From positions 64,293,666 through 64,357,665 of the forward strand of contig NC_052018.1 in the NCBI RefSeq assembly GCF_015832195.1: DNA of 64,000 nucleotides. Direction: 5' to 3'. The notes beneath the pieces were generated by a model that worked only from the letters and a program-made list of their open reading frames with translations, searched no databases and was not told the DNA's origin. This DNA comes from Motacilla alba alba (Eukaryota > Chordata > Aves > Passeriformes > Motacillidae). Positions within the stretch are counted from its first letter, which is position 1. Every line of letters begins with the position of its first letter. Shown piece by piece: positions 48,786-59,590 of the stretch. The position numbers and the translations under genes were made by a program.

Positions 48786-48979
48786 ATGTGCACTGGGAAC
48801 TACATATTTGTTCCTTATATGATAACTCCGCATAACAAGGTGTACTGCTGTGATAGCAGTTTCATGAAGGGACTCACAGAGCTGATGCCACCTGGTTTTG
48901 AGTCTCTGCTTGGGCCTATATGCTTACCTCTGGTGGATCGATTTATTCAGCTCTTGAAGGTGGCACAGGCCAGTTCCAG
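48786..48979 (+). CDS. MAP3K5: MAP3K5 coding exon 4 (thioredoxin-binding domain, key cysteines)
   Basis: 194 bases, phase 0 in and phase 2 out, donor GTGAGT. It encodes residues 191-254 and two bases of Ser255. The sequence MCTGNYIFVPYMITPHNKVY leads into CCDSSFMKGLTELM and then LLGPICLPLVDRFIQLLKVA. Cys192, Cys211, Cys212 and Cys236 align with human Cys206, Cys225, Cys226 and Cys250. Human Cys250 is reported as required for thioredoxin binding, and it is present here. Differences from human are limited (for example PPGFES against QPNFEL near 225-230). Confidence 0.97.
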
Positions 48980-49183
48980 GTGAGTTGTCTTCTTGTACAC
49001 CCATGTAAAATGCAAATATTCCAGCTGGCACGATGAATGTCAGCCTCTTTTGCCTTCTGTTCAGAAAAACTGATATTGAATGGATTAGCTTGACCAAATC
49101 TCTGCATTGACACTGCCCCATCCATACATGTTCTGCACATACACTTGGGAGAGCTGTGCTGATGTGAAGTTGTTCCTCCCCAG
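48980..49183 (+). other. MAP3K5: MAP3K5 intron 4 (204 bp)
   Basis: The shortest intron in the window. Donor GTGAGT, acceptor TCCTCCCCAG. No embedded feature was seen. Minus-strand open frames spanning exons 4 and 5 through this intron are shadows. Confidence 0.93.
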
Positions 49184-49352
49184 CCAGTATTTCCGGGAAT
49201 CCATTCTGAATGACATCAGAAAGGCCCGGACGCTTTACACGGGCAAGGAGCTTGCAGCAGAGCTGGCAAGGATTAGACAGCGAGTCGATAACGTCGAAGT
49301 CTTGTCTGCTGACATTGTAATAAACTTGCTGCTGTCCTACAGAGACATCCAG
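49184..49352 (+). CDS. MAP3K5: MAP3K5 coding exon 5 (end of TBD, start of central regulatory region)
   Basis: 169 bases, phase 2 in and phase 0 out, donor GTAGGA. It completes Ser255 and encodes residues 256-311: [20 protein letters not shown], then [20 protein letters not shown], then [16 protein letters not shown]. It is nearly identical to human (T for N in ARTLY, V for I in DNVEV, S for T in LSAD). These helices lead from the thioredoxin-binding domain into the TPR-like central regulatory region. Confidence 0.97.
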
Positions 49353-50251
49353 GTAGGAGTTCACTACTAAGAATAGTAAATTAAATTACATTCTCACAGA
49401 AATTTTTGGTGCATTTGGTGCAGATTTTTTTAATAAAATGTGTGGATAAAGCACACTAGTAAAAATCTTTTATGCTGTCTTCTCTAGTGTTTTGTTTTGT
49501 TTTGTTTTGTAGTTTCACTGTTTGCCTTTCCATAGCAGAAAAGGGTTTTATGACAGTACCTAAAAAGTACATGACATGTACTCTTTTCCATCTCAGCACA
49601 GCTGTGTGATGAACAGCATGTAGTTAAAGGCTATGGTGGCATTCTGCAATTGATAGGCAAATGTATTCTTTTTCACCAAAGCTGGTGACATTTCTTATGG
49701 AAACAGAAGTAGTTCATATTTCAGGTTTTGGAATGATGCTGGTAATTGCTTGCTTTATTATCCATAATTTCACTGTCACTCCTTAAATATTATGAAGTGG
49801 TTTGAGTTTGATTTTTTAATTTTATTTGTTTTTTTAAATATGTCAGTGAGTAAGCTACTTTAAAAACTGTGGTATTAGAGTCTTGTTTTTGTGGCTTATG
49901 CCTACTTCAGAGATTTGAGATGCCTTAATTCAAATGCAGTTAGCTTCGTAATGTTTGCACAATATGAGCACTGAGATGTGTTCAGTTCCTAACTTTCATA
50001 GTGAAACAGATGTATGAAAATTTTCACAGGACCATGTTGAAGCAGCACAGGAGACCAAATTGGGCTTCCCTGCTAAATACTGTGCATATTCCCATCTCTG
50101 ATTAGTGCTAGGCGACAGAATTCCATAAAACTTAAAATGGACTGAAAATACTTCTTAGTATGAAATAATAGCTGCTTAGGTTGAAGAGGAGTTTATAGAG
50201 GCATACCTCATTACAGCCACTTAAAACTTTATTATTCCTTTCTTTTGGAAG
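49353..50251 (+). other. MAP3K5: MAP3K5 intron 5 (0.9 kb)
   Basis: Donor GTAGGA, acceptor TCTTTTGGAAG. A short (TTTTG)n run is at 49489-49511. Nothing else was recognised. Confidence 0.92.
49489..49511. repeat. (TTTTG)n short microsatellite
   Basis: About four and a half TTTTG units in MAP3K5 intron 5. Confidence 0.85.
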
Positions 50252-50358
50252 GATTATGATTCCATTGTGAAATTGGTGAAAACTTTAGAAAAACTGCCCA
50301 CTTTTGACTTGGCTTCCCACCACCATGTGAGGTTGCATTATGCATTTGCACTAAACAG
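50252..50358 (+). CDS. MAP3K5: MAP3K5 coding exon 6 (TPR-like region)
   Basis: 107 bases, phase 0 in and phase 2 out, donor GTAAGA. It encodes residues 312-346 and two bases of Arg347: DYDSIVKLVKTLEKLPTFDL, then ASHHHVRLHYAFALN. Human has KLVETLEKL and HHHVKFHYAFALN at the same positions. The exon is part of the helical repeat module of the central regulatory region. Confidence 0.97.
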
Positions 50359-52793
50359 GTAAGAATCTACCCTTCCTTCTGCTATGGAACAGTAAATCAA
50401 AACTTCAAAATTTGTAAGGGGTGGGTAACCCTGTATGAAGTTCCCTACTGGAATCTTTATACACAGTCCTATGATTCTGACCAAAGCATCTCTGGGGATT
50501 CTAAGCTTCTTTTTATCTCGTACTGTTAAATTTCATTCCTTTTCCTTCAGCATGTTTGATTTGTCTTTCCATAGATTTGCATTATTTTTTTATTTCAGTA
50601 CCTAAATTAGAGAAAACAAATACCTAACAATATTTTCCTTCTGTAAAATACACTTTTAACATTGCTGTGTGAGTGACAGCACTGCGTTGTTTGTGCTGGC
50701 AAAGACATCATCTCATTCAAGTCTGAGTTCTGGTAATATCAGGAGACAGAAGCAGACCTTTCATCAAATGTCCATAGGAAGATTTTATTGTATTATGATG
50801 ATAAAATAATTTTCATGTCCTCTGATAACATGGGCAAAATGTGATACATGAAGCAACATACACTGCTTCAATGGATTAAATAAAAGCCAAGCCTAGATTT
50901 TCTTCTAGGATACTGACATTTAGGCAAGTGACTAAGAGGGGTGTTTTTTCAGAGGAAATTACAGATGTTCTCTGCTCCATTGCTGTTATCACAATGAACA
51001 TTTTGCTGTTGACTTTTAGAAGAGTAGACCAGGTGTCAGCAGGTGTTGAAATTGTCAAATATAGCAAATGTCGGTAGATGGTTCTGCTTCTCACGGATTT
51101 GAATTTTGTAATTCAGGTTCACTGAGGAGGCTTAAAATTGCACATCATATGAACGTGATGTCAAAACATGTCACAAGGAATTACTTGAAATAGTAAACCT
51201 GGTTTTCAAAGGAAAAAAAAAAGAAACTAACAAAAACCCCAACAGCTTCTGGTATTTTTTTGTCTGAATAAAATGTCCAGATCCTTACTTTTGCCTTTAT
51301 ACTAAATAAATGAAGGTATAAATATTATGCCTTTTTTGTTTCCACTTTGACATAAATATGTGAAGTATGGCAGATTAAATAGCCCAACCTATACCTGTCA
51401 CTTCTACAGAGCCTTCACAAGTGTCACTAGGTGTTCCTTGGAGTTGTAATGTGTTGTTTATAACTCAAGGTCACATTTTTCTGAAACAAAATTTTCTTTG
51501 AAAACAGGACTAGTTCATTGAAGCACTAAAAACCTGGAAAACTGCAGCATAATCTTTTCAGGCATATCCTTATACTTCACTGGTTCTGTGACTCAAGGTA
51601 TTGCCTCTTAGAGTATCTGACAAAATATCTACACAGTACCTCCAGAGGAGTCCAGATGCGATTTTCCTATTCCTCTCCTTTCCAGACTGACCATTAAACT
51701 AGAAGCCATGACAGCCATGAAAATGTTCATGCCTTGGTGTGCCAAGAAGGAATTAATTGGGCTAATTGTAACTTTCTCCTTACTGGGACTTTAGAGGATA
51801 TTTTGTCAGCTGAGGCACGTCTGAAATACTCTGTGCTTCTGAATCTTTGCTGTGAAAAAAATGTGTCTGTTGCTTCTAATCCAGGTCACTAGCACGGAAG
51901 GATGGAGCAGCTCAATTAGTCAGGATTAGTCTGACCTAAATCAAGAAATGTGAGGGCATTGATGATGGAAAAGTAAACAGAAATAAAAGTAGGGACCTCT
52001 GTCTCTGAAGACCAGCTAAGTGTAAATAATCCATGTTGCAAAACATTATTTGCCCTACTGGTTTTGTTCTCATTAAATTCATTAATCTGGATTAGTGATA
52101 GTCAATACAAGATGTGGAAATGTTGAAAATTGAGTCATTTGATTGTTCAGTACACAAACATGTTAAAATTCTAAACTTTTGATACTGAATGATGTATGTA
52201 CCAAAACTGTGACTCACCAGGAAGTGTCTAATGCTTGCAATTATGTGGTTTATTTGTCTGAAGTACTTCTTTTAATATTGCCTTATTGGCTTTACTCCTA
52301 AACCTTCCCAATCATGGGAGTTCAATCCGGTTTGTGCTTTTTGGACATTTTGCTTCACAGTAAAAATGTACATAAAAAGTAAGATTACAAACACAAGATC
52401 GAATCTTTTTTTTTCCTTTAGAGAGTGAATTACATTGAAAGAAATACTAGATATGAAATCAAGGTTCATATTTTTCTATTATATAAGGAAGTAACACGTG
52501 ACCCTTCTAAGAATTTCCCTGGAGGTTCTTGACGCTGTTTTCAGTGCTTTGCTATAGATGATGCTTCAATAGAGAGAGAAGTTATGTTTAAGGGTATTTA
52601 TAAAGGTTTCCCATGACATAAAGAAAAGACAAAAAATAAGGAAGAAGGGGGTAAGTGTGTATATATAACATAGTACATTGTGTCTATCCATCATTTTACA
52701 TGGATGAAGTCATATGTCTATTAAAAGCAGTCATAAAAAATTATTTCTTGTTAACTTTGTTGGGTTTTAAATCAAAATTATTATTTTCAACAG
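50359..52793 (+). other. MAP3K5: MAP3K5 intron 6 (2.4 kb)
   Basis: Donor GTAAGA, acceptor ATTTTCAACAG. AT-rich, with no recognised repeat or gene. Confidence 0.92.
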
Positions 52794-52964
52794 GAGAAAT
52801 TTGCCTGGAGACAGACAGAAAGCTCTAGAAATTATGATTCCCCTTGTAGAGCAGGAAGACCAAGTAGCTTCAGACATGTACTGCCTGGTTGGTCGAATTT
52901 ACAAGGACATGTTTTTGGAATCTGGGTTCATAGATATAGAAAGCAGGGACAAAGCAACTTTCTG
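52794..52964 (+). CDS. MAP3K5: MAP3K5 coding exon 7 (TPR-like region)
   Basis: 171 bases, phase 2 in and phase 2 out, donor GTGAGT. It completes Arg347 and encodes residues 348-403 plus two bases of Trp404: RNLPGDRQKALEIMIPLVEQ, then EDQVASDMYCLVGRIYKDMF, then LESGFIDIESRDKATF. It is clearly ASK1, but it is the most divergent exon after exon 1; for example the human segment before WFKK reads RDHGAS, here RDKATF. Confidence 0.96.
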
Positions 52965-55900
52965 GTGAGTACTATTTTCCTGGTCTATGTCCTTTTGTTA
53001 GCTTTGGGAAAATATTCCTCAAACAAAAATGTATTTGAATGGTTTTACTTCCCAAATATTTAGCATCCTTAGGGGATAGAATGAATCTTCTAAATTGCCT
53101 TGCTTATTTGTTGAGAATGAGAGATTTATGTTGTTCATACATCTCATTCTGCAAAGTTCTTGAAGTGCCTCAGAGACCTGAAGTTTAGGTGTAAACTAAA
53201 CTCATCATTTTTCCCAAATATGAAGTCTCCTGTTTACTGTGTTATTCTTAGGAATCTGGGCCAGAGAATAGTCAGTCATGAATTGACTGGCATGTCTGGA
53301 ATCTGACAGATATTAGCTAGCAAGGCTTAGAGGTTTAACTCACAACCAGTATGACTGTTCCAAATTTGGTGACAAAAGTTTGATCACTGCATAGTGGTAA
53401 AAGCTTTATCATCACCGTATAGTATAGGCACGTTGCAGTGGACTGCAGTAGCATCAGTAGGCAAAAAAGCACACAGTAACTAGTCAATAATAGATGAATT
53501 CTTATCCTCATTTTAGAGACAAGAATCTTGGTTTTTTTTAATGCTTTTGAAATGCACTAAATGACTGTTACTTGGAAGAGGTTAGAAAATGAAGGCATGG
53601 GAAGTCATCCTAGACTTCTGTCAGGATGAGCTGCTTCTCTGCATTCAGATGAGGATATAGACAATCTGCGTTTATGTGTCCTGCATATCACATCTTAGTT
53701 CTGGTCTTGTGCTCATCAGCTGCTTGTTGAAGTAAATGCTTAAAATGGAAAGCTTTCTTCTTTGTCATTTTTCACTTGTTTTCAGTAAACTTCACCTTAG
53801 AGCAGTCTCTCATAAAAGATAAGATAAAATTGTTTGCCAGTTATGGCCTCAGAATACAAGTGCAGTTTATGACTTCTGGTCAGTCTTTACAATTTCGCAA
53901 TTCTTACGGAACTTTTAAAAGATGTTGAAATAACAGGAATGCAACATATTACTTTCATTCCTCCTAGCGTAATTTTGGATTTTAAAAAGTTTAATTTCCT
54001 GTAAAGCGCAAAGCCTGTAAAAAAATTTCAGGGGTCTTTTGTAAACACTGTATTTTGCTAATGTAATGAACATGATAAAAAGAAAAGTGTAGTTTTGCAT
54101 ACAAATTTTAGGCATTATTACAGATTAAATTAAATACAAATTACTCTTGCTGTTGTACATCTTGCTGTCTCCTTTTCCATAGCGCCTAATGAAAAGATAA
54201 ACTTTGATATATCAAACATAATTGAACTAAGAAAGATTATATGTATAACAGTGGAGAGTTCGTGCAGCCATTTAAATACACTTTGAATAAATGCATCTTA
54301 GCAGTCATGGTAATCATAGATCTAATGACAGGAAGTGATTGCAGACGTTACAGTCTAGGAAAGGACTCTGGCAACTGAGACCCAATACAGGATGCTGTGT
54401 GCACCTCCTGCCACAGAACAAGGAGATCTCTGTTGAGTCGAGCTGGAGTTTGGCTGGAAGCTGTACCGGATGGTCCAATTGCTTTTGGTTTATATTTTAT
54501 ATTGGATATTGATTTGAGTTTCTAGTGTTAGTCACACAGCAGGCTTGACATGCTGAAAGGTTGACTCATAACTCAGTGAAAAGCTCTTAGAAAGGAGCAG
54601 GTCTACTCTTGTGCTCCAGCAGGCCACACCAGGACAAGGTGTGTGCAGGAGCAATGGCAGTGCTATGTTATGTTGAGATAAAGGTTATTATCTCAGTCTT
54701 AGAAAAATAAGGATGCAAGGGAAGTACAGTGAATTGCATGAGATAAAGAGAATTTGGCAGCAGAACCAAAGCATTGGTTTTGCAACAACTGGTGATGTCA
54801 AGGTAGTTTGGTCTATTCCAATTAAAAATCCAAACCAACAATATGCTTTTCTGACAATTAGAAAGCAGAATAAAAGACATCTTTCATATAAATATGAGAG
54901 AATAAATGAAAGAGTAATTATTAACTGTCACTTTCTTGTTTCACACCGACAGTGTGAATCAGACTTACCAAAGCTACCAAGTCTTTATTCATATCTTTTC
55001 ACCGCTACCCCCCTAATTCAGTGTCTGCGCTGCAACATTTTCTCAAATGTCAATAACTGCAACATTTTTCCAAAAGTACAGTCTTTCTTATATTGGAACA
55101 AAAATACTAATTTCCATGGCTGCTGCTGCTGCTGCTTCTTCTTCTTCTTCTTCTATCTTCTTCTATCTTCTTCTATCTTCATCTTTCCTCTCTCCTTTTT
55201 GTACTGCATGAGAATTAAAGCATGGAAGATCTTTAGGGCAGAAAAGGTGGTCCAGTTCTCAACATCGCTGTGTCTCCAAACAGATAATGCCAGCTAAAGG
55301 GCTTCTCTTAGATGTATATACTTCGAATCAATGAGAGCATTGTCCTGTTTAGTTGGCAGATCTTTATGGCTTTTTTGTTTGTTTTTTTTTCTCCTTTACT
55401 TAGTTTTTGTTTGTTTGGTTGGTTTGTTTGTTCTGTTTTTTGTTTTGATATTGGATGGTTTTTGTGTTTATGTGTTGGTTAGGGTTTTTTTAAATGACCC
55501 TAAAATATTTTGTATGTACTTTCTTCCTCACTTTTTTGTAACTCAGAAAGAGAGTGAAAATTGCAGATGATGAAAGAAAAAGATCTAGTACTCTCTGATT
55601 CTCTTTAGAGCAGTAGGCACTTGTTCAATGATTAAGTTCTTTGGAGGTGGGCAGCTGAAGTATAAAAAGTAGATATATATGTAGCAGATTGAAGAGAAGC
55701 CTGTCTTACAGTTTTGGAGAGCACAGCTTATGTTAAAGGATGCGAAGTCATTAATCATTAGAGCAGAAAAACCAACAAGTTAAAAACCAGCCATATTTTT
55801 GGCCTGGTGGGATAAAAATGCCTTTAGCTTTCCTTGCAAGTCAAAGCATGGTCTAGAAGTCAAATTCTTAGGTTTTGCACCAATTGTTTTTCTTTCCTTC

Positions 55901-56897
55901 CTTATATACTAATCTCAAAACCTGTTTAATTTTTTTAATGTATTCCATTTGTTTGTCTGTATTTCTTTCATCCTTTAGGAAGTAATTTTAAACTCCGTTG
56001 CTTTTACGGTAGGGAGTTGTTTTGACTAAATCTCTTGTGCTCTTTAACTCACATATGATAGTAGTCTTTGCCTTCTCCCTGTGGAGGTGTGAATATGTGT
56101 GTATATACCTGCAACCAAAGGTATTCTTATTCTGAGGAATAAGTTAAAACCACTGTAGATATCCTGTTGCTGTTGTCACAGCTACTTGCATTGCTAGCAC
56201 GAGGACAGAGTGTGCTGTGTTTGTGTGAAGCACCTCCACTTCTTTTAAGACACTTCTTTAAGATTGAGCCTAGGTGAATCCCTCTGCCATTTCTCTTGAT
56301 TGCTCAGTTCCTCTTGAGGAGAATGAAATCTGGTATAGTCCTTTTTTATGTGAACTCATAAGGACAGTGTCAATAAGACACTCAGTAAAGAATAAAATTT
56401 GGAGTAGTTGAAATCATTGCTAAGTGTGAGGTATATTCTTGTATCACTTGCTTTTGTGTGTGCCATTGTAGCAGATGCACAATAAAATCTAAGGTTTCAA
56501 GTCAGTGAAATTTCATATATTAAAGACTAAATGAATGAGCTTATTAATAAATATAACTCTGAAACAAGTCTTTTGCAGGCTGATTGTATTATTCAGTTTT
56601 ATTTGATCTTAAAGGAGTCTTATAAGATACTGTAACTTTACTGGGATAATTTTACTGGGATGGATGATTAGGATCTGTGCTTTGTGTGTGGGGAGAAAGG
56701 AAATGGGAGGAGGATGCATAAATACCAGACTCCTAAAAATAACCACAAAGAATGTGTGGAAAACAGTAAAATATTTTTACTTCTATGGATTCTTGCTGTG
56801 TAAACAGAAGATAAGCTCTTAAATTACCTAAAACTGTAATGATGCCCCAACTAGATTGCATTATTTACAAAGTAAGCTTGAATGTTTGTTTTTCTAG
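52965..56897 (+). other. MAP3K5: MAP3K5 intron 7 (3.9 kb)
   Basis: Donor GTGAGT, acceptor TTGTTTTTCTAG. It contains a compound microsatellite at 55120-55180, a T/G-rich stretch near 55370-55450, and a 194-codon open frame at 54713-55297 discussed in the findings. No recognised transposable element. Confidence 0.9.
55120..55180. repeat. Compound microsatellite: (CTG)n, (CTT)n, then a 10-bp unit
   Basis: About five CTG units pass into about seven CTT units and then three copies of TTCTATCTTC. The change of unit inside one continuous pyrimidine-rich block suggests stepwise expansion. It lies in MAP3K5 intron 7. Confidence 0.93.
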
Positions 56898-57010
56898 GTT
56901 CAAGAAGGCATTTGAGTCAGAGCCAACGTTACCAGCAGGAATTAATTATGCAGTACTTCTCCTGGCAGCTGGACATTGCTTTGATACTTCCTTTGAACTG
57001 CGGAAAGTTG
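56898..57010 (+). CDS. MAP3K5: MAP3K5 coding exon 8 (TPR-like region)
   Basis: 113 bases, phase 2 in and phase 1 out, donor GTAATT (weaker than the others). It completes Trp404 and encodes residues 405-441 plus one base of Gly442: FKKAFESEPTLPAGINYAVL, then LLAAGHCFDTSFELRKV. This is nearly identical to human ASK1 (QSG for PAG, QFES for CFDT). Cys413-region numbering is unchanged apart from the extra Cys in GHCF, which human lacks. Confidence 0.96.
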
Positions 57011-57477
57011 GTAATTATAACTAGCAAATTCATGGTGAAATCACATTCTAGTGAAAGTACACTACCACCCACCGTTAGAGGGGGAAAATATGATGTTTGT
57101 ATGTGAAAGCTTTGATAGAGAGCATGTGAATATTTAAGTTGGTCTGTCACACCATTGCTGATCCCACCTGACTACAGGTGAGTGCTGTCATGAAGACTTG
57201 GTTTTAGTGTCAAGGTTTTAAATGGTTACCAGAGTTCAGTACAAGCTAAGCTTCTTTGTAAAGGCATCATTTGTGTGAAACAGGAGCACCTGAAATGGGA
57301 ATCCAGTTGCAGCTAGCACTCTTTAAAACAAGCAAACACAAACCCCTGGAGGGAATATGATTGAGGAGTCTATCCTAAGACTGAGGAAAATGCACTGGGC
57401 TTGAGCTTGGGTTGGGTCTAGAGAAGAATATTTTCTTCTGATACATTCTTAGAGGTTTCTGAATGTCTGTATTTGTA

Positions 57478-57672
57478 GAATCATAGGATAACAGTGATTT
57501 GGGTTGGAGGGACCTTTTAAAGACCATCTAGACCAAGTCCCTGCTGTGGGCAGAGACATCTTTCACTAGATTAGGTTGCTCAGACTGACCTTGGACGCTT
57601 CCAATAAAGAAGCATTCACTTTGCTTGGCAACCTAGTCCAATGTCTCACCATCCTTGTCATAAAAAGTTTCT
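57478..57672 (-). mobile_element. CR1 LINE fragment (3' end), MAP3K5 intron 8
   Basis: Reverse-complement CR1: AGAATCATAGGATAACAGTG, then TTGGGTTGGAGGGACCTTTT, then CACTAGATTAGGTTGCTCAG. It has the CR1 3' tail complement at its left end and is truncated at about 57672. Confidence 0.88.
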
Positions 57673-58848
57673 TTTTTAAGAAGGAAGGATGAGGACGATT
57701 TTGTGTATGATTTTCTGGATTTGAGGAGAGTGAAAACTCGAGATTATTCAGTAATACAGTCAGGGAAGATTTGGGAGAAAGGACTGAATGTCGTAATATG
57801 CACTGCATTTGGTGTTCTTCTCCATAAATTTGTAAAATTCTTAACTTTCTGTAATGTCTTTTTTTATCTTTGTTTCTCCTGAGGAAGTTGTCAAGTGAGA
57901 AAGAAACAAATTTTTTCACTCCTCTGAATGTATCTGTATTCAGTGACTGCTCTAGTTTTGAAGTTAGGTGTGCACTTTATGTCTGCAAGTAATTTCCTGG
58001 ATAATTTTGAGTATGAAGGTCAGAGTGAGATGATTACTTTCACATAAGTAGTGGAAGTGAAATTTAAATTCTCAGGTGTAAATGAAGGTATTAATTTCAA
58101 TGTGTGAGGCTGTGTAGAGTTGCCCCAACTACCATGTTTGCCCTTCTGTGAGTGGGTGAGATTTTGTGTTTTGGTTGGCGTAGAATACTTCCACATCCTA
58201 TGCTGAAATTTGAATTCTTGTGCCAGAGTAGGAGGTAAGAAGATATGTTCTATACATTGCATAGCATTTACAAATACTCATTTGCTGGCCTAACTTTAAA
58301 CTAGGTAGCTTAATGGAGCTGGGCTATATTTTTTGTATAGTTTAATATGAATCCTTCATTTTTAAAGAAACTTCTTTATTGCATACAGACTATAGCAAAC
58401 TAGATCTGTACAAATTCATTTCACTGATGAAATTTGTGTGCTTTTTCTTTGGTATCATCTTCTTATGAGTTTTTCCAGCATTGTTTTCCCTATTGTTTGT
58501 ATTGAGACCATTACAGAAATAATGTTCATTCTTACATAAGGTTCCATCCCCAGCTGATGAATTATTTAGTGCAGAAGTATCCTGTTCCTTAGGTGGTTTG
58601 TTTGTGTGTTTGTTTGCCTGTCTTATGTTAGCATTTAGTTGGTGTCTGCTGGAAACCTTTGATATAGCAACCCCTCCTGTTATCTACTGGTGTCCATCTT
58701 TCTATTTTGTTATGGGGAATATTGTCAAAATACTTTTAGTCAGACTGATTCAGCTATTTTGAAACATGTTTTCAAATATATTTATAGTATAGTATACCCT
58801 ATGTGTATCATTGGTCATTTGTTTCTTGTTGATAAGACTGTGGTCACT

Positions 58849-59560
58849 ATCATGGAATGCTGGGTTGAAAAGTACCTCCAGGATCATCTGCTACAAACTT
58901 TCTTTGGAGAAGCACACTCTACACAGGATGGCCCAGCACCCTGTCCAGCTGAACCTCAAATATATCCAACATCAGCAAATCCACTGCTTTCCTGGGAAAT
59001 GATTCCAAGAGCTGATTCTTCAAATTTTAAAAAAATTTCACATTGTGCCCAATTGAAAAGTCCCCAGTAGTAACTTGTACCTATCACCCTTTGTCTTTTC
59101 CTTGTGACTCCTTCTTAAAAGGGAGTCCACATCTTCTTTGTAGCCACCCTTTACTCACTGGATGGTCATAACACCTTCCCTAAGCCTGTTCCTCAAGGCT
59201 GAAAAAACAGCTTTTCCTCATATGGCAGGCTTCCAGTCCTTTGTTCATCTTTGTGGCCATTCTCTGGACCCTCTCCAGCCTGTCCACATCTTTTGTGTAT
59301 AGTGAGAACCAAAACTGAACACATTGTTCCAGAAGTGCCCTGGCAAGCACTAAACAGAGTGGGATAATGGCTTCTTTATCCCTCCTAATGATGCCCCTGC
59401 TGATACATCCCAACATCCCATTGGGTTTCTTAGCTGAAGAAACACATTGTTCACTCATATTCAGTTGCCTGTTTTTCAGGGCCCCCAGGTCCCTTTCCAC
59501 AGAGCTGCTCTCCAGTGCAATAGATCCCAGTCTGTGCTGCACTCCCGAACTATGTTTTCC
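58849..59560 (-). mobile_element. CR1 LINE fragment, longest copy in the window, MAP3K5 intron 8
   Basis: Reverse-complement CR1 of about 710 bases. Minus-strand translation of 59542-59180 contains VERDLGALKNRQLNMSEQCV, then AKKPNGMLGCISRGI, then LLEQCVQFWFSLYTKDVDRL and ERVQRMATKM, which follow the CR1 reverse-transcriptase C-terminal order. The left part, closer to 58849, corresponds to the CR1 3' end (GGTTGAAAAGTACCTCCAGG, then GATCATCTGCTACAAAC). The frame is broken in places, so the copy is dead. Confidence 0.9.
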
Positions 59561-59590
59561 TGTACAAGGTTTATCTGTACAAGGTTTATC
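59561..59590. repeat. 15-bp tandem pair TGTACAAGGTTTATC
   Basis: Two perfect adjacent copies at 59561-59575 and 59576-59590, at the truncated 5' boundary of the CR1 copy. Confidence 0.95.

Noticed and set aside
48924..49364. 146-codon minus-strand frame across MAP3K5 exons 4 and 5
   Set aside because: It is the complement of two verified exons and the short intron between them; a shadow frame with no family similarity.
59180..59542. 120-codon minus-strand frame as a host gene
   Set aside because: Also CR1 reverse-transcriptase sequence, in a broken copy.
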